Of a DNA stretch of 60,767 bases, positions 25,162 to 32,715 are shown one piece after another (within the stretch, counting starts at the first letter, position 1; every line of letters begins with the position of its first letter). Below the pieces are notes generated by a model. That model searched no databases, was not told where the DNA came from, and saw only the letters and a program-made list of their open reading frames with translations. Source of the stretch: Ileibacterium valens (GTDB lineage Bacteria; Bacillota_I; Bacilli_A; Erysipelotrichales; Erysipelotrichaceae). The position numbers and the translations under genes are program-made. The stretch covers positions 1-60,767 of the forward strand of contig NZ_MPJW01000098.1 in assembly GCF_001945525.1 (NCBI RefSeq), given 5' to 3'.

Positions 25162-25613
25162 CTCCAAAAGAATTTCTGAATCAGCCTTTTGAGCTGAATA
25201 AGGAGATTGAGAGGAAGAAGCGGAAAGCTGCTGACTATCGGGAGATGATGGTAGTTGCGAAGTCTCCTGGATTTGAAGAGCACAACAACTCGAATCCATC
25301 AACAGAGTCCTCAGCGCTTCGTTACCTGAACAAAGCGATGGAGTTAGAAGACGAGGTGGTTGAAGATTATAAAGAGCTTGAAAAAGTAAAAAGGGAAGTG
25401 GATGAAGCGATAGAACAAGTCGAGGACTTTAAGCTTCAGAAGGTTCTTCGCTGCCGATATGTTTGCCTCATGTCGATAAGGCAGATGTCAGACTACCTTG
25501 GCTATTCTCCAAGATGGACTAAACGACTCAACAATCAGGCCGTTGAGGATTTTGAAAAAAGCCACCCCCAGGCCACCCCTAAGCCACTCCCTGTTCCGCT
25601 GTCAAGAGTGTAA
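25158..25613 (+). CDS. DUF1492 / ArpU-like late regulator
   Basis: 151 aa from a TTG start (GGAGG upstream, overlapping the helicase stop). It has a long charged coiled coil (~35-100) and then a sigma-region-4-like HTH (VLRCRYVCLMSIRQMSDYLG...WTKRLNNQAVEDFEK). Proteins of this sort sit just before the HNH/terminase genes and are thought to switch on late transcription. The Pro-rich tail is short. Confidence 0.75.
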   Translation: MTPKEFLNQPFELNKEIERKKRKAADYREMMVVAKSPGFEEHNNSNPSTESSALRYLNKAMELEDEVVEDYKELEKVKREVDEAIEQVEDFKLQKVLRCRYVCLMSIRQMSDYLGYSPRWTKRLNNQAVEDFEKSHPQATPKPLPVPLSRV

Positions 25614-25643
25614 TATGTCACTAGTAGAAGTGAATCAAAACAG

Positions 25644-25674
25644 AGCCTTGCTGGAAATCGGCAGGGCTTTTCTT
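25644..25674 (+). terminator. Terminator between early and late regions
   Basis: AGCCTTGC pairs with GCAGGGCT (one G-U) around a 9-nt loop, followed by TTTTC. Confidence 0.7.
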
Positions 25675-25697
25675 ATGCCTGAAGGGAGGTGAACAAG

Positions 25698-26078
25698 ATG
25701 CCAAGAAAACCAAAGCACCCCTGCAGCTATCCAGGCTGTCCTAATCTGACAGACGGCAGGTATTGCAGTGAACACGAGAAAGCTGAAAGCAGAAACGATT
25801 ACAAGTACAGACGGAACAAGGATGTTCATAAACGCTACGGCAGAGCCTGGAAAAGGATCCGAGATAAATATGTAAAGACCCATCCAGTCTGCGAACTCTG
25901 CTATCAGAAAGGCATCATTGTTCCGGTGGATGAAGTCCATCACATCGTTCCGCTCTCGGAAGGTGGAACCCACGACCCTGACAACTTAATCTCCCTTTGC
26001 AAAAGCTGCCACGCGAAAATTCATGGTGCTAGAGGAGACTACCAGCATCACAAAACAATCTACGTGTATGAAAAATGA
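25698..26078 (+). CDS. HNH endonuclease of the packaging module
   Basis: 126 aa from ATG 25698 (GGGAGGTG upstream). Two zinc-binding CxxC groups (CSYPGC, CELC) and the HNH core DEVHHIVPLSEGGTHDPDNL with SLCKSCHAKIH. HNH proteins beside terminase genes in cos phages assist terminase cleavage. The position next to the candidate cos region and small terminase fits that. Confidence 0.92.
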   Translation: MPRKPKHPCSYPGCPNLTDGRYCSEHEKAESRNDYKYRRNKDVHKRYGRAWKRIRDKYVKTHPVCELCYQKGIIVPVDEVHHIVPLSEGGTHDPDNLISLCKSCHAKIHGARGDYQHHKTIYVYEK

Positions 26079-26084
26079 TAAAAA

Positions 26085-26200
26085 ATACCCCAGGGGCGGT
26101 AAAAATCTCTAGTAAAGGCTTGACAAATAACGGGGCCGGCCCTTCGCGCGCAAAAACGCGATTTCAAACGGGTTATAAGGGGCAGTCGCCCTCATAAATT
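26085..26200. other. Candidate cos region
   Basis: A 150-bp non-coding gap between HNH and the DUF4177/small terminase genes. It contains unusually GC-rich symmetrical blocks (CCCCAGGGGCGG, GGGGCCGGCCC, CGCGCGCAAAAACGCG) in otherwise moderate-GC DNA. In HNH-type HK97-like phages the cos site lies exactly here. Cohesive ends cannot be read from sequence alone. Confidence 0.45.
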
Positions 26201-26230
26201 TTTTATCTTTCAAAAAGGGAGATGATGAAA

Positions 26231-26413
26231 ATGAAACAATATAAATTCAAAATGATTCGAACCAATCAGCCATACATGTCTATCCCGGATTTGGAACAGA
26301 CGACAAATGAATTTTCAAAAGAAGGCTGGGAACTGAAATCGGTTCAGCATTTTGATGACATTCTGTCTTTCCTGCTCATTTTCGAGAGAGAAGTTCAAAA
26401 GGAGAAACCTTAA
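26231..26413 (+). CDS. DUF4177-like small protein
   Basis: 60 aa from ATG 26231 (AAGGGAG 9 nt upstream; two earlier ATGs are too close to the ribosome site). YKFKMI...LEQTTNEFSKEGWELKSVQ and LLIFER follow the DUF4177 pattern (a small beta-alpha-beta protein with an L-N-x-x-G-x-E-GWE motif). The function of the family is unknown. Confidence 0.6.
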   Translation: MKQYKFKMIRTNQPYMSIPDLEQTTNEFSKEGWELKSVQHFDDILSFLLIFEREVQKEKP

Positions 26414-26414
26414 A

Positions 26415-26945
26415 ATGGCCAAAGACGGTACAAATCGTGGCGGCAGGCGTCCAGGAGCAGGGCGCAAGAAAAAATCCGCAATTGAAAAAATCGAAGCCGG
26501 AGAAGCTGTTTCTTTGATTCTTCCAGAACCTGCGGATTTGGTTGGAGTCGAAACTCCGCCAGTAAAAGAGTATCTGAAAGCCCATCAGAAATGTGGCATC
26601 GACCTGTGTGCAGAAGAGGTCTTTGAGGATACATGGAACTGGCTGGCAGCTAGAGGATGCGAGAAGCTGGTCAGTCAGAACCTGGTCGAGCAATATGCGA
26701 TGAGCGTTGCCCGGTATATTCAGTGCGAAACGGCAATCTCGGATTATGGTTTCCTGGCCAAGCATCCAACAACGGGAGCAGCTATGCAGTCTCCTTATGT
26801 GGCGATGAGCCAGAACTACATCAAACAAGCCAATCAGCTCTGGTATCAGATTATGCAGGTCGTTAAAGACAACTGCACCGAAGCCTGGTCGGGACAAACT
26901 CCCCAGGACAACATGATGGAGCTGCTGCTCCGTAAGAAAGGATAG
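26415..26945 (+). CDS. Terminase small subunit, P27 family
   Basis: 176 aa from ATG 26415 (AAAGGAG upstream). The basic NRGGRRPGAGRKKK start is typical and likely binds DNA. The helical body FEDTWNWLAARG...VEQYAMSVARYIQCE...SPYVAMSQNYIKQANQLW matches P27-type TerS. It recognises the phage packaging site and recruits the large subunit. Unusually, the large subunit gene is 4.1 kb away, with a cargo block between. Confidence 0.9.
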   Translation: MAKDGTNRGGRRPGAGRKKKSAIEKIEAGEAVSLILPEPADLVGVETPPVKEYLKAHQKCGIDLCAEEVFEDTWNWLAARGCEKLVSQNLVEQYAMSVARYIQCETAISDYGFLAKHPTTGAAMQSPYVAMSQNYIKQANQLWYQIMQVVKDNCTEAWSGQTPQDNMMELLLRKKG

Positions 26946-26947
26946 TT

Positions 26948-27730
26948 ATGATTGAAAAAGTGAATCCGGCCCATCCGGATAAAATAGCGGATCGAATAGC
27001 CGGAGCCATTGTTGATCTGGCTTATCAAACTGAAGAGAATCCCAAGATAGCGGTGGAAGTTCTGATTGGACATGGCAAGTGTCATGCAATCATTGAAACC
27101 ACCGCTTTTATTGATCGGGAAGAAATCGCAAAAGCCATCGGCCGGATTGCTGGAATGCTCGATCTTGAAATAGATGTGGTCAGGCAGGACAAGCTGCTGG
27201 CAAAGAACCAGGAAGGGAAGATCCGCTGCGGAGACAATGGAATCTTCATGGGAATGCCGCTGACCAAAGAGCAGCTTGAATTATCCAGAATTGCCAGGAT
27301 GCTGTATTCCAGTTTTGAAGCGGATGGCAAATACATTCTGGATGGCGACCGGCTAATCATCTGCCAGAGCCACGCCAGTTCTGATTTGATCAGGAGACTT
27401 TTTCCAGATGTAGTGATCAATCCGTTGGGAGACTGGACAGGCGGAACGGATGTTGACACTGGAGCAGTGAACAGGAAGCTGGGCAGCGATATGGCTGATT
27501 CTGTAACTGGAGGAGGGCTTCATGGAAAGGATCTATCCAAAGCTGATGTCTCAGTAAACATCCATGCTTTTCTAAAAGCCCAGCACACAGGCGAGCCTGT
27601 CGAAATCAGCTGCGCAATTGGAGATGAGTTCGTGGATGGGATTCCTTACGAGAAAATCGTTGAAGAAGCCCGAGAGTTCATTTGGTCTGTCGGCGGTTTC
27701 GAGAAATTTGCAGAATGGGGGCTTTTCTGA
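26948..27730 (+). CDS. Reduced S-adenosylmethionine synthetase (MetK-like)
   Basis: 260 aa against ~390 for cellular MetK. It keeps the N-terminal AHPDKIADRIAGAIVD (ATP/Met-site His-Pro-Asp-Lys), the second landmark GDNGIFMGMPLTKEQL, and the C-terminal TGGTDVDTG...GGLHGKDLSKADVS, equivalent to the glycine-rich GG-FSGKDP-KVDRS loop. The middle domain is shortened. It should make SAM from ATP and methionine; activity is inferred. Its stop overlaps the ATG of a DNA methyltransferase gene, so the two are translationally coupled and probably act in one pathway. Confidence 0.85.
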   Translation: MIEKVNPAHPDKIADRIAGAIVDLAYQTEENPKIAVEVLIGHGKCHAIIETTAFIDREEIAKAIGRIAGMLDLEIDVVRQDKLLAKNQEGKIRCGDNGIFMGMPLTKEQLELSRIARMLYSSFEADGKYILDGDRLIICQSHASSDLIRRLFPDVVINPLGDWTGGTDVDTGAVNRKLGSDMADSVTGGGLHGKDLSKADVSVNIHAFLKAQHTGEPVEISCAIGDEFVDGIPYEKIVEEAREFIWSVGGFEKFAEWGLF

Positions 27731-28962
27731 TGAACATTGAAACTAAAAAACTCAAGGATCTTATTCCCGCAGAATACAATCCAAGAAAGGATCTTCAGCC
27801 AGGAGATCCGGAATATGAAAAGCTGAAACGCTCTCTGGATGAGTTCGGCTATGTTGAGCCAATCATATGGAACCGAAAAACCAGTTGCATTATTGGGGGT
27901 CATCAGAGAGCAAAAGTTCTGATGGCTGCTGGCGTTGAAGAAGCGGAAGTTGTAGTCGTTGACTTCGATGAAGAGAAAGAAAAAGCCCTCAATGTGGCAC
28001 TGAATAAAATATCCGGTGATTGGGATAAAGACAAGCTGGCGCTGCTGATCACGGATCTGCAGGCCGCGGATTTTGATGTCTCGTTGACAGGTTTTGATCC
28101 AGCAGAAATCGATGATCTCTTCAAAGATACAGTGAAAGACGGTGTTCATGAGGATGATTTCGATGTAGATGAAGAGCTGAAAAAGCCTGTCTTCTCAAAA
28201 AACGGAGATCTCTGGCACCTCGGAAAGCACCGATTGCTTTGTGGAGATTCCACGAAAAAGGAATCCTATGCCGTACTTCTGGGAAATGAGAAAGCACAGC
28301 TTGTTCTCACGGACCCGCCATACAATGTCGACTATGAAGGATCCGCAGGCAAAATTAAAAATGACAACATGAAGGATGAAGCATTCTACCAGTTCCTCTT
28401 TGATGCCTTTTCCAGAATGGAAGAAGCGATGGCGGATGATGCTTCAATCTATGTTTTTCATGCCGACACCGAGGGCCTGAACTTTCGCAAAGCCTTTAAG
28501 GATGCCGGTTTTTATTTATCCGGCTGCTGCATCTGGAAAAAGCCGTCCCTTGTTCTTGGTCGCTCGCCTTATCAGTGGCAGCATGAGCCTTGCCTGTATG
28601 GATGGAAGAAGTCTGGTAAGCATAAGTGGTTCTCGGGTCGCAAGGAAACGACTATCTGGGAATTTGAAAAATCCAAAAAGAATTCAGACCATCCAACGAT
28701 GAAGCCGATCCCGCTGCTTTGTTATCCAATCATGAATTCTTCAATGACCGGCTGTAAAGTACTCGATCCTTTTGGAGGCTCTGGCAGCACTCTGATCGCC
28801 TGCGAACAGACGGACCGGATCTGCTATACCATCGAGCTAGATGAAAAATTCTGTGATGTTATTGTCAATCGGTTTATTGAGCAAGCTGGTAATGACCGGG
28901 ATGTGTGCGTCGAGCGTGATGGAGTGATTTTAAGATATTCTGATCTGATTCAATCTGAATAA
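27730..28962 (+). CDS. ParB/Srx domain fused to DNA adenine/cytosine-N4 methyltransferase
   Basis: 410 aa. The N-terminal ParB-like nuclease/NTP-binding domain spans ~1-95 (YNPRKDLQ, GYVEPIIWN, IGGHQRAKVLMAAG). The methyltransferase spans ~150-400: LTDPPYNVDY (catalytic DPPY), then HPTMKPIPL and LDPFGGSGST (SAM site), the beta-class order. ParB-MTase fusions are common in Bacillota phages and protect phage DNA from restriction. It starts at TGATG shared with the MetK-like gene. No cognate nuclease is nearby. Confidence 0.92.
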   Translation: MNIETKKLKDLIPAEYNPRKDLQPGDPEYEKLKRSLDEFGYVEPIIWNRKTSCIIGGHQRAKVLMAAGVEEAEVVVVDFDEEKEKALNVALNKISGDWDKDKLALLITDLQAADFDVSLTGFDPAEIDDLFKDTVKDGVHEDDFDVDEELKKPVFSKNGDLWHLGKHRLLCGDSTKKESYAVLLGNEKAQLVLTDPPYNVDYEGSAGKIKNDNMKDEAFYQFLFDAFSRMEEAMADDASIYVFHADTEGLNFRKAFKDAGFYLSGCCIWKKPSLVLGRSPYQWQHEPCLYGWKKSGKHKWFSGRKETTIWEFEKSKKNSDHPTMKPIPLLCYPIMNSSMTGCKVLDPFGGSGSTLIACEQTDRICYTIELDEKFCDVIVNRFIEQAGNDRDVCVERDGVILRYSDLIQSE

Positions 28963-29010
28963 GACCTGGAATAATTTGCTTTATCTATCGTGCTTTAGTT
29001 TATAAATAGC

Positions 29011-29043
29011 TTGCTATGTATCTTCTTTAGAGTGATATATACA
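29011..29043 (+). promoter_or_regulatory. Promoter-like element P1 before the amidoligase gene
   Basis: TTGCTATGTATC, then AGAGTGATATATACAGT, the same arrangement as at 30704-30736. It lies in a 109-bp gap after the methyltransferase gene. I take TTGCTA as -35 and the GATATATA run as -10; the spacing is somewhat long. Confidence 0.6.
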
Positions 29044-29071
29044 GTGCCTGGAGGGGCAAGGAGATGCGAGC

Positions 29072-30004
29072 ATGAAGAATACGGAAGCACAAATCGAAAG
29101 AATGAAGCAGCAGACGATCGGAGTAGAAATCGAGATGGCTGGAATCACTAGAAGAGCTGCGGTTAAAGTGATAGCCAAGCACTTCGGTACTGAAGACACT
29201 ATCGAACACGCGGGTGGCGGATACGACCGATATACCTGCAAAGACAATCAGGGCAGAACCTGGCAGATTATGAAGGATGTCAGCATCAACGATACAGAGA
29301 GCAAAAAAGCCGAGCTGGTCACCCCAATCCTTCACTACGAGGACATTGAAACCCTGCAGGAACTGGTTAGAGCCCTGAGAAAAAGGGGAGCCATTTCCAA
29401 CCCGATCAAGGGATGCGGAGTTCACATCCACATTGGAGCTGAGGGACATAATGCAAAAACACTGCGCAACCTGGTCAACATCATGGCCAGCCATGAATCA
29501 CTGATCAAAGAAGCCCTCAACCTGGACAATGCCCGCGTTAACAGATACTGCCGAATGGTAGATCCCAACTTTCTGAAGAAACTCAATTCCAAGAAACCAG
29601 CAACAATGAGTGATCTTGCAGACATTTGGTACCAGGATTCCTGGGGATCCAGAAGCGCTCATTACAATGAAACCCGCTACCACATGCTCAACCTCCACGC
29701 CACTTTCACCAAAGGCACCATCGAGTTCAGACTCTTCCAATTTGACAACCCCAGCGAAGACCGCAAAGGCGGACTTCACGCGGGCCAGCTGAAAAGCTAC
29801 ATTCAGTTTTGCCTGGCACTCAGTCAGATGGCTAAGGATGCAAAAAGCGCATCTCCAAAGCCTCAGCAAAAGGAAAATCCAAAGTACGCGATGAGAACCT
29901 GGCTTCTGCGCCTTGGCTTTATTGGGGACGAATTCAAAACGGCCAGAGAAGTACTGACGAAAAGACTGAGCGGAAACGGGGCCTTCCGCACCTGCCAGGC
30001 ATAG
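29072..30004 (+). CDS. Amidoligase (COOH-NH2 ligase) family enzyme
   Basis: 310 aa. TIGVEIEMAGITRRAAVK, KDVSI, AELVTPILHYEDIE, GCGVHIHIGAEGHN and TIEFRLFQF are the glutamine-synthetase-like catalytic strands of Amidoligase_2. The family joins an amine to a carboxylate using ATP. Published comparative work predicted peptide-tag or cell-wall roles and noted linkage to gamma-glutamylcyclotransferases, as here. Codons are noticeably C-ending compared with the terminase genes, consistent with separate origin. ATG 29072 follows GGCAAGGAG at ~11 nt. Confidence 0.9.
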   Translation: MKNTEAQIERMKQQTIGVEIEMAGITRRAAVKVIAKHFGTEDTIEHAGGGYDRYTCKDNQGRTWQIMKDVSINDTESKKAELVTPILHYEDIETLQELVRALRKRGAISNPIKGCGVHIHIGAEGHNAKTLRNLVNIMASHESLIKEALNLDNARVNRYCRMVDPNFLKKLNSKKPATMSDLADIWYQDSWGSRSAHYNETRYHMLNLHATFTKGTIEFRLFQFDNPSEDRKGGLHAGQLKSYIQFCLALSQMAKDAKSASPKPQQKENPKYAMRTWLLRLGFIGDEFKTAREVLTKRLSGNGAFRTCQA

Positions 30005-30013
30005 GAGGTCAAG

Positions 30014-30466
30014 ATGAAATACTACGCGGCTTATGGAAGCAACCTCAATACCAAACAGATGGCAAGACGGTGTCCACGGGCAAAGCCCATAGGCACCGCC
30101 CTGCTGAAAGGCTGGAAGCTCTCCTTCAAAGGAAGCCATTCTGGTTTCTACCTTTCGATCGACAGGAAGAAGGGATGGTCGGTCCCGCTGGGAATTTGGC
30201 AGATCGATGACTTCGATGAAAAAGCCCTGGACCGCTATGAAGGGTATCCGAACTTCTACCAAAAATTCATGCTCCCTATAAACATCCATTGTTTTGACGG
30301 CTCGAAAAGCCTAGAACAAGTTCTGATCTATGCATTACCTTCAACAGCCAGATACGGATTGCCGACTGGGTCCTATGTTGGAACCTGTGTAGATGGATAT
30401 GAGGACTTTGGCTTCGACTTGAAATATTTAGAGGATGCTTTTAACGCATCAAGGAGAAACAAATGA
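30014..30466 (+). CDS. Gamma-glutamylcyclotransferase-fold (AIG2-like) protein
   Basis: 150 aa with the diagnostic YAAYGSNLNTKQMARRCP and GIWQIDDFDEKALDRYEGYP (catalytic Glu after the DxYEG turn). The enzyme type releases 5-oxoproline from gamma-glutamyl amides and would reverse or process what an amidoligase makes. It lies 9 nt after the amidoligase gene with AGGAGG, and overlaps the zinc-ribbon gene by 4 nt (ATGA). Confidence 0.88.
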   Translation: MKYYAAYGSNLNTKQMARRCPRAKPIGTALLKGWKLSFKGSHSGFYLSIDRKKGWSVPLGIWQIDDFDEKALDRYEGYPNFYQKFMLPINIHCFDGSKSLEQVLIYALPSTARYGLPTGSYVGTCVDGYEDFGFDLKYLEDAFNASRRNK

Positions 30467-30669
30467 AAACTGAATCTACTCCCCAGATCTGCCCTCGCTG
30501 CGGTAAGCAGTTTACAGAGCCGCCAGCCCTTTCCCGACAGGATAACCGGACGGAAATTTGCCCTCTGTGTGGGACCAGGGAAGCACTGGAAAGCCTTGGA
30601 ATCGACAAATTGGAACAGGAGCAGATCATTACAACGATCCGGTTTTACTCCAATAGAAAACGAGAATAG
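30463..30669 (+). CDS. Small zinc-ribbon protein
   Basis: 68 aa with ICPRCGKQF and ICPLCGTREAL, two CxxC knuckles 24 residues apart, then a helix GIDKLEQEQIITTIRF. The start codon overlaps the upstream stop (ATGA). It probably binds the other proteins or nucleic acid of this cargo operon; no specific role is known. Confidence 0.7.
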   Translation: MKTESTPQICPRCGKQFTEPPALSRQDNRTEICPLCGTREALESLGIDKLEQEQIITTIRFYSNRKRE

Positions 30670-30703
30670 TGCTTTAATTATCGACTTTTCTCCGATTATC
30701 AAC

Positions 30704-30736
30704 TTGCTATGCATCACGATCAGAGTGATATATACA
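30704..30736 (+). promoter_or_regulatory. Promoter-like element P2, near copy of P1
   Basis: TTGCTATGCATC, then AGAGTGATATATACAGTACC, matching P1 over both boxes. GTGCTTTA occurs ~35-40 bp upstream of both. It drives the next small gene. Confidence 0.6.
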
Positions 30737-30759
30737 GTACCAAAACGGAGGACAAGACG

Positions 30760-31062
30760 ATGACAAAAAGAGAAATTTTCCTGAAAGCAGCAGCAAGAAG
30801 AGAAGCACACAGAGAACTGGAAAGAACCTACGCCTACCATGAAGGAAACGACCAGGACGATTACGATGAGATGCAGATGGCTGACTGGACCTTCACCAAA
30901 GCAAACCAGGCTAAGGTCGACAGCTACAACGCCTACTACAACGAAGGTAAGATGCCAAAAGGCATGAAGAACCTGAGCAAAGCAGAAAGAAAAGCAGCCC
31001 TGGAAAAGATGATGGACGAGGTAATCAGAGCCGAGTTCAAACGCTACTGCAAAGCAAACTAA
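30760..31062 (+). CDS. Small charged cargo protein
   Basis: 100 aa from ATG 30760 (GGAGG upstream). Helical and charged: MTKREIFLKAAARREAHREL, an aromatic-acidic middle, and a basic tail. I recognise no family. It is under its own P2 element and is followed at once by a terminator, so it is an independent single-gene unit in the cargo block. Confidence 0.6.
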   Translation: MTKREIFLKAAARREAHRELERTYAYHEGNDQDDYDEMQMADWTFTKANQAKVDSYNAYYNEGKMPKGMKNLSKAERKAALEKMMDEVIRAEFKRYCKAN

Positions 31063-31085
31063 GCCCCAGCACAGGGGCTTTTTTA
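31062..31085 (+). terminator. Terminator closing the cargo block
   Basis: AGCCCC/GGGGCT stem with a 6-nt loop and six Ts. It begins at the stop codon of the preceding gene. Confidence 0.85.
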
Positions 31086-31100
31086 GATAGGAGGAAGTTT

Positions 31101-32708
31101 ATGGCCATTCGAAAGCTGAAGAAATACAAACCGACGAAATTCAAAGCCAGGACTTCTCACTACGATAAGGAGGCTGCTGATTTCGCAGTCAATTTTATCG
31201 AAAGCCTCTGCCATACCAAAGGCACCTGGGCAGGTAAGCCCTTTGAGCTGATTGACTGGCAAGAGCAGATCGTTCGAGATGTGTTTGGAACTTTAAAGAA
31301 GGATGGCTACAGACAGTTCAATACCGCCTATGTTGAGATTCCGAAGAAGCAAGGAAAATCAGAACTGGCTGCTGCGATTGCGCTTCTTCTGACTTGTGCA
31401 GATGGAGAACAACGAGCTGAAGTTTATGGATGTGCCGCTGATCGTCAGCAGGCTGCCATTGTCTTCGACGTTGCAGCCGATATGGTTCGAATGTGTCCAG
31501 CTCTAAATAAACGGGTAAAGATCCTGGCTTCTCAGAAGCGGATTGTGTATCAGCCTACGAATTCCTTCTATCAGGTGCTTTCCGCTGAAGCCTACTCCAA
31601 GCATGGTTTCAATATTCATGGAGTGGTCTTTGATGAGCTGCACACCCAGCCTAACCGGAAATTGTTTGATGTTATGACCAAAGGATCTGGCGATGCCAGA
31701 ATGCAGCCGCTGTATTTCTTGATTACAACAGCCGGAACAGACACACATTCCATCTGTTATGAAACGCATCAGAAAGCGCTGGATATCCTGGAAGGTCGAA
31801 AGATTGATCCAACCTTCTATCCCGTCATCTATGGAGCGGGGCAGGATGATGACTGGTCGGATCCAAAGGTCTGGAAAAAAGCGAATCCTTCTCTAGGAAT
31901 AACTGTTCCAATAGAGAAGGTCAAAGATGCCTGGTTATCAGCCAGCCAGAATCCTGGTGAGGAGAATGCCTTCAGGCAGCTTCGATTGAACCAGTGGGTA
32001 AAGCAGTCCATCCGCTGGATGCCAATGGATAAATGGGATGAATGTCGTTTTCCAGTTATACCGGAAGAACTGAAAGGCCGCGTTTGCTATGGAGGATTGG
32101 ACCTTTCGAGTACGACCGATATCACGGCTTTTGTCTTGGTCTTTCCACCTTTGGAGGAAGAAGAACCATATCAGATCCTTCCGTATTTCTGGATTCCAGA
32201 AGACTCCCTGGACCTTCGAGTGAAGCGAGACCATGTTCCCTATGATATATGGAAGAGACATGGCTTCTTGGAAACGACAGAAGGAAACGTTATTCACTAC
32301 GGCTACATTGAGCAGTTCATTGAGAAGCTTGGAGAAAAATACGATATACGGGAGATTGCCTTTGACCGCTGGGGAGCTGTTCAGATGGTCCAGAACCTGG
32401 AGGGGATGGGCTTTACCGTTGTCCCATTCGGCCAGGGTTTCAAAGACATGTCACCTCCAACTAAAGAGCTAATGAAGCTGGTTTTAGAGAAGAAAATTGC
32501 CCACGGTGGTCATCCTGTACTGCGGTGGATGATGGATAACATCTTTATAAGAACGGATCCTGCTGGTAACATTAAGGCAGATAAGGAGAAATCCACAGAG
32601 AAAATTGATGGGGTAATCGCAACCATCATGGGCCTAGACCGCGCTATTCGCTGTGGAAATATCAGCACCGAAAGCATTTATGAAAGCCGAGGTCTGTTGG
32701 TATTTTGA
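31101..32708 (+). CDS. terL: Terminase large subunit
   Basis: 535 aa. ATPase half: Walker A-like EIPKKQGKSELAA (~85-97), Walker B VVFDELHT. Nuclease half: GGLDLSSTTD (metal-binding Asp), FDRWGAVQM, and the late Asp in EKIDGVIATIMG. It pumps DNA into the capsid and cuts it. AGGAGG lies before the ATG. It is complete, ending RGLLVF as relatives do. An abortive-infection gene follows directly, before portal. Confidence 0.95.
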   Translation: MAIRKLKKYKPTKFKARTSHYDKEAADFAVNFIESLCHTKGTWAGKPFELIDWQEQIVRDVFGTLKKDGYRQFNTAYVEIPKKQGKSELAAAIALLLTCADGEQRAEVYGCAADRQQAAIVFDVAADMVRMCPALNKRVKILASQKRIVYQPTNSFYQVLSAEAYSKHGFNIHGVVFDELHTQPNRKLFDVMTKGSGDARMQPLYFLITTAGTDTHSICYETHQKALDILEGRKIDPTFYPVIYGAGQDDDWSDPKVWKKANPSLGITVPIEKVKDAWLSASQNPGEENAFRQLRLNQWVKQSIRWMPMDKWDECRFPVIPEELKGRVCYGGLDLSSTTDITAFVLVFPPLEEEEPYQILPYFWIPEDSLDLRVKRDHVPYDIWKRHGFLETTEGNVIHYGYIEQFIEKLGEKYDIREIAFDRWGAVQMVQNLEGMGFTVVPFGQGFKDMSPPTKELMKLVLEKKIAHGGHPVLRWMMDNIFIRTDPAGNIKADKEKSTEKIDGVIATIMGLDRAIRCGNISTESIYESRGLLVF

Positions 32709-32715
32709 TATAAAC

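Noticed and set aside
29498-30289. 263-aa minus-strand ORF
   Set aside because: Antisense shadow across the amidoligase and cyclotransferase genes, both of which are well supported.
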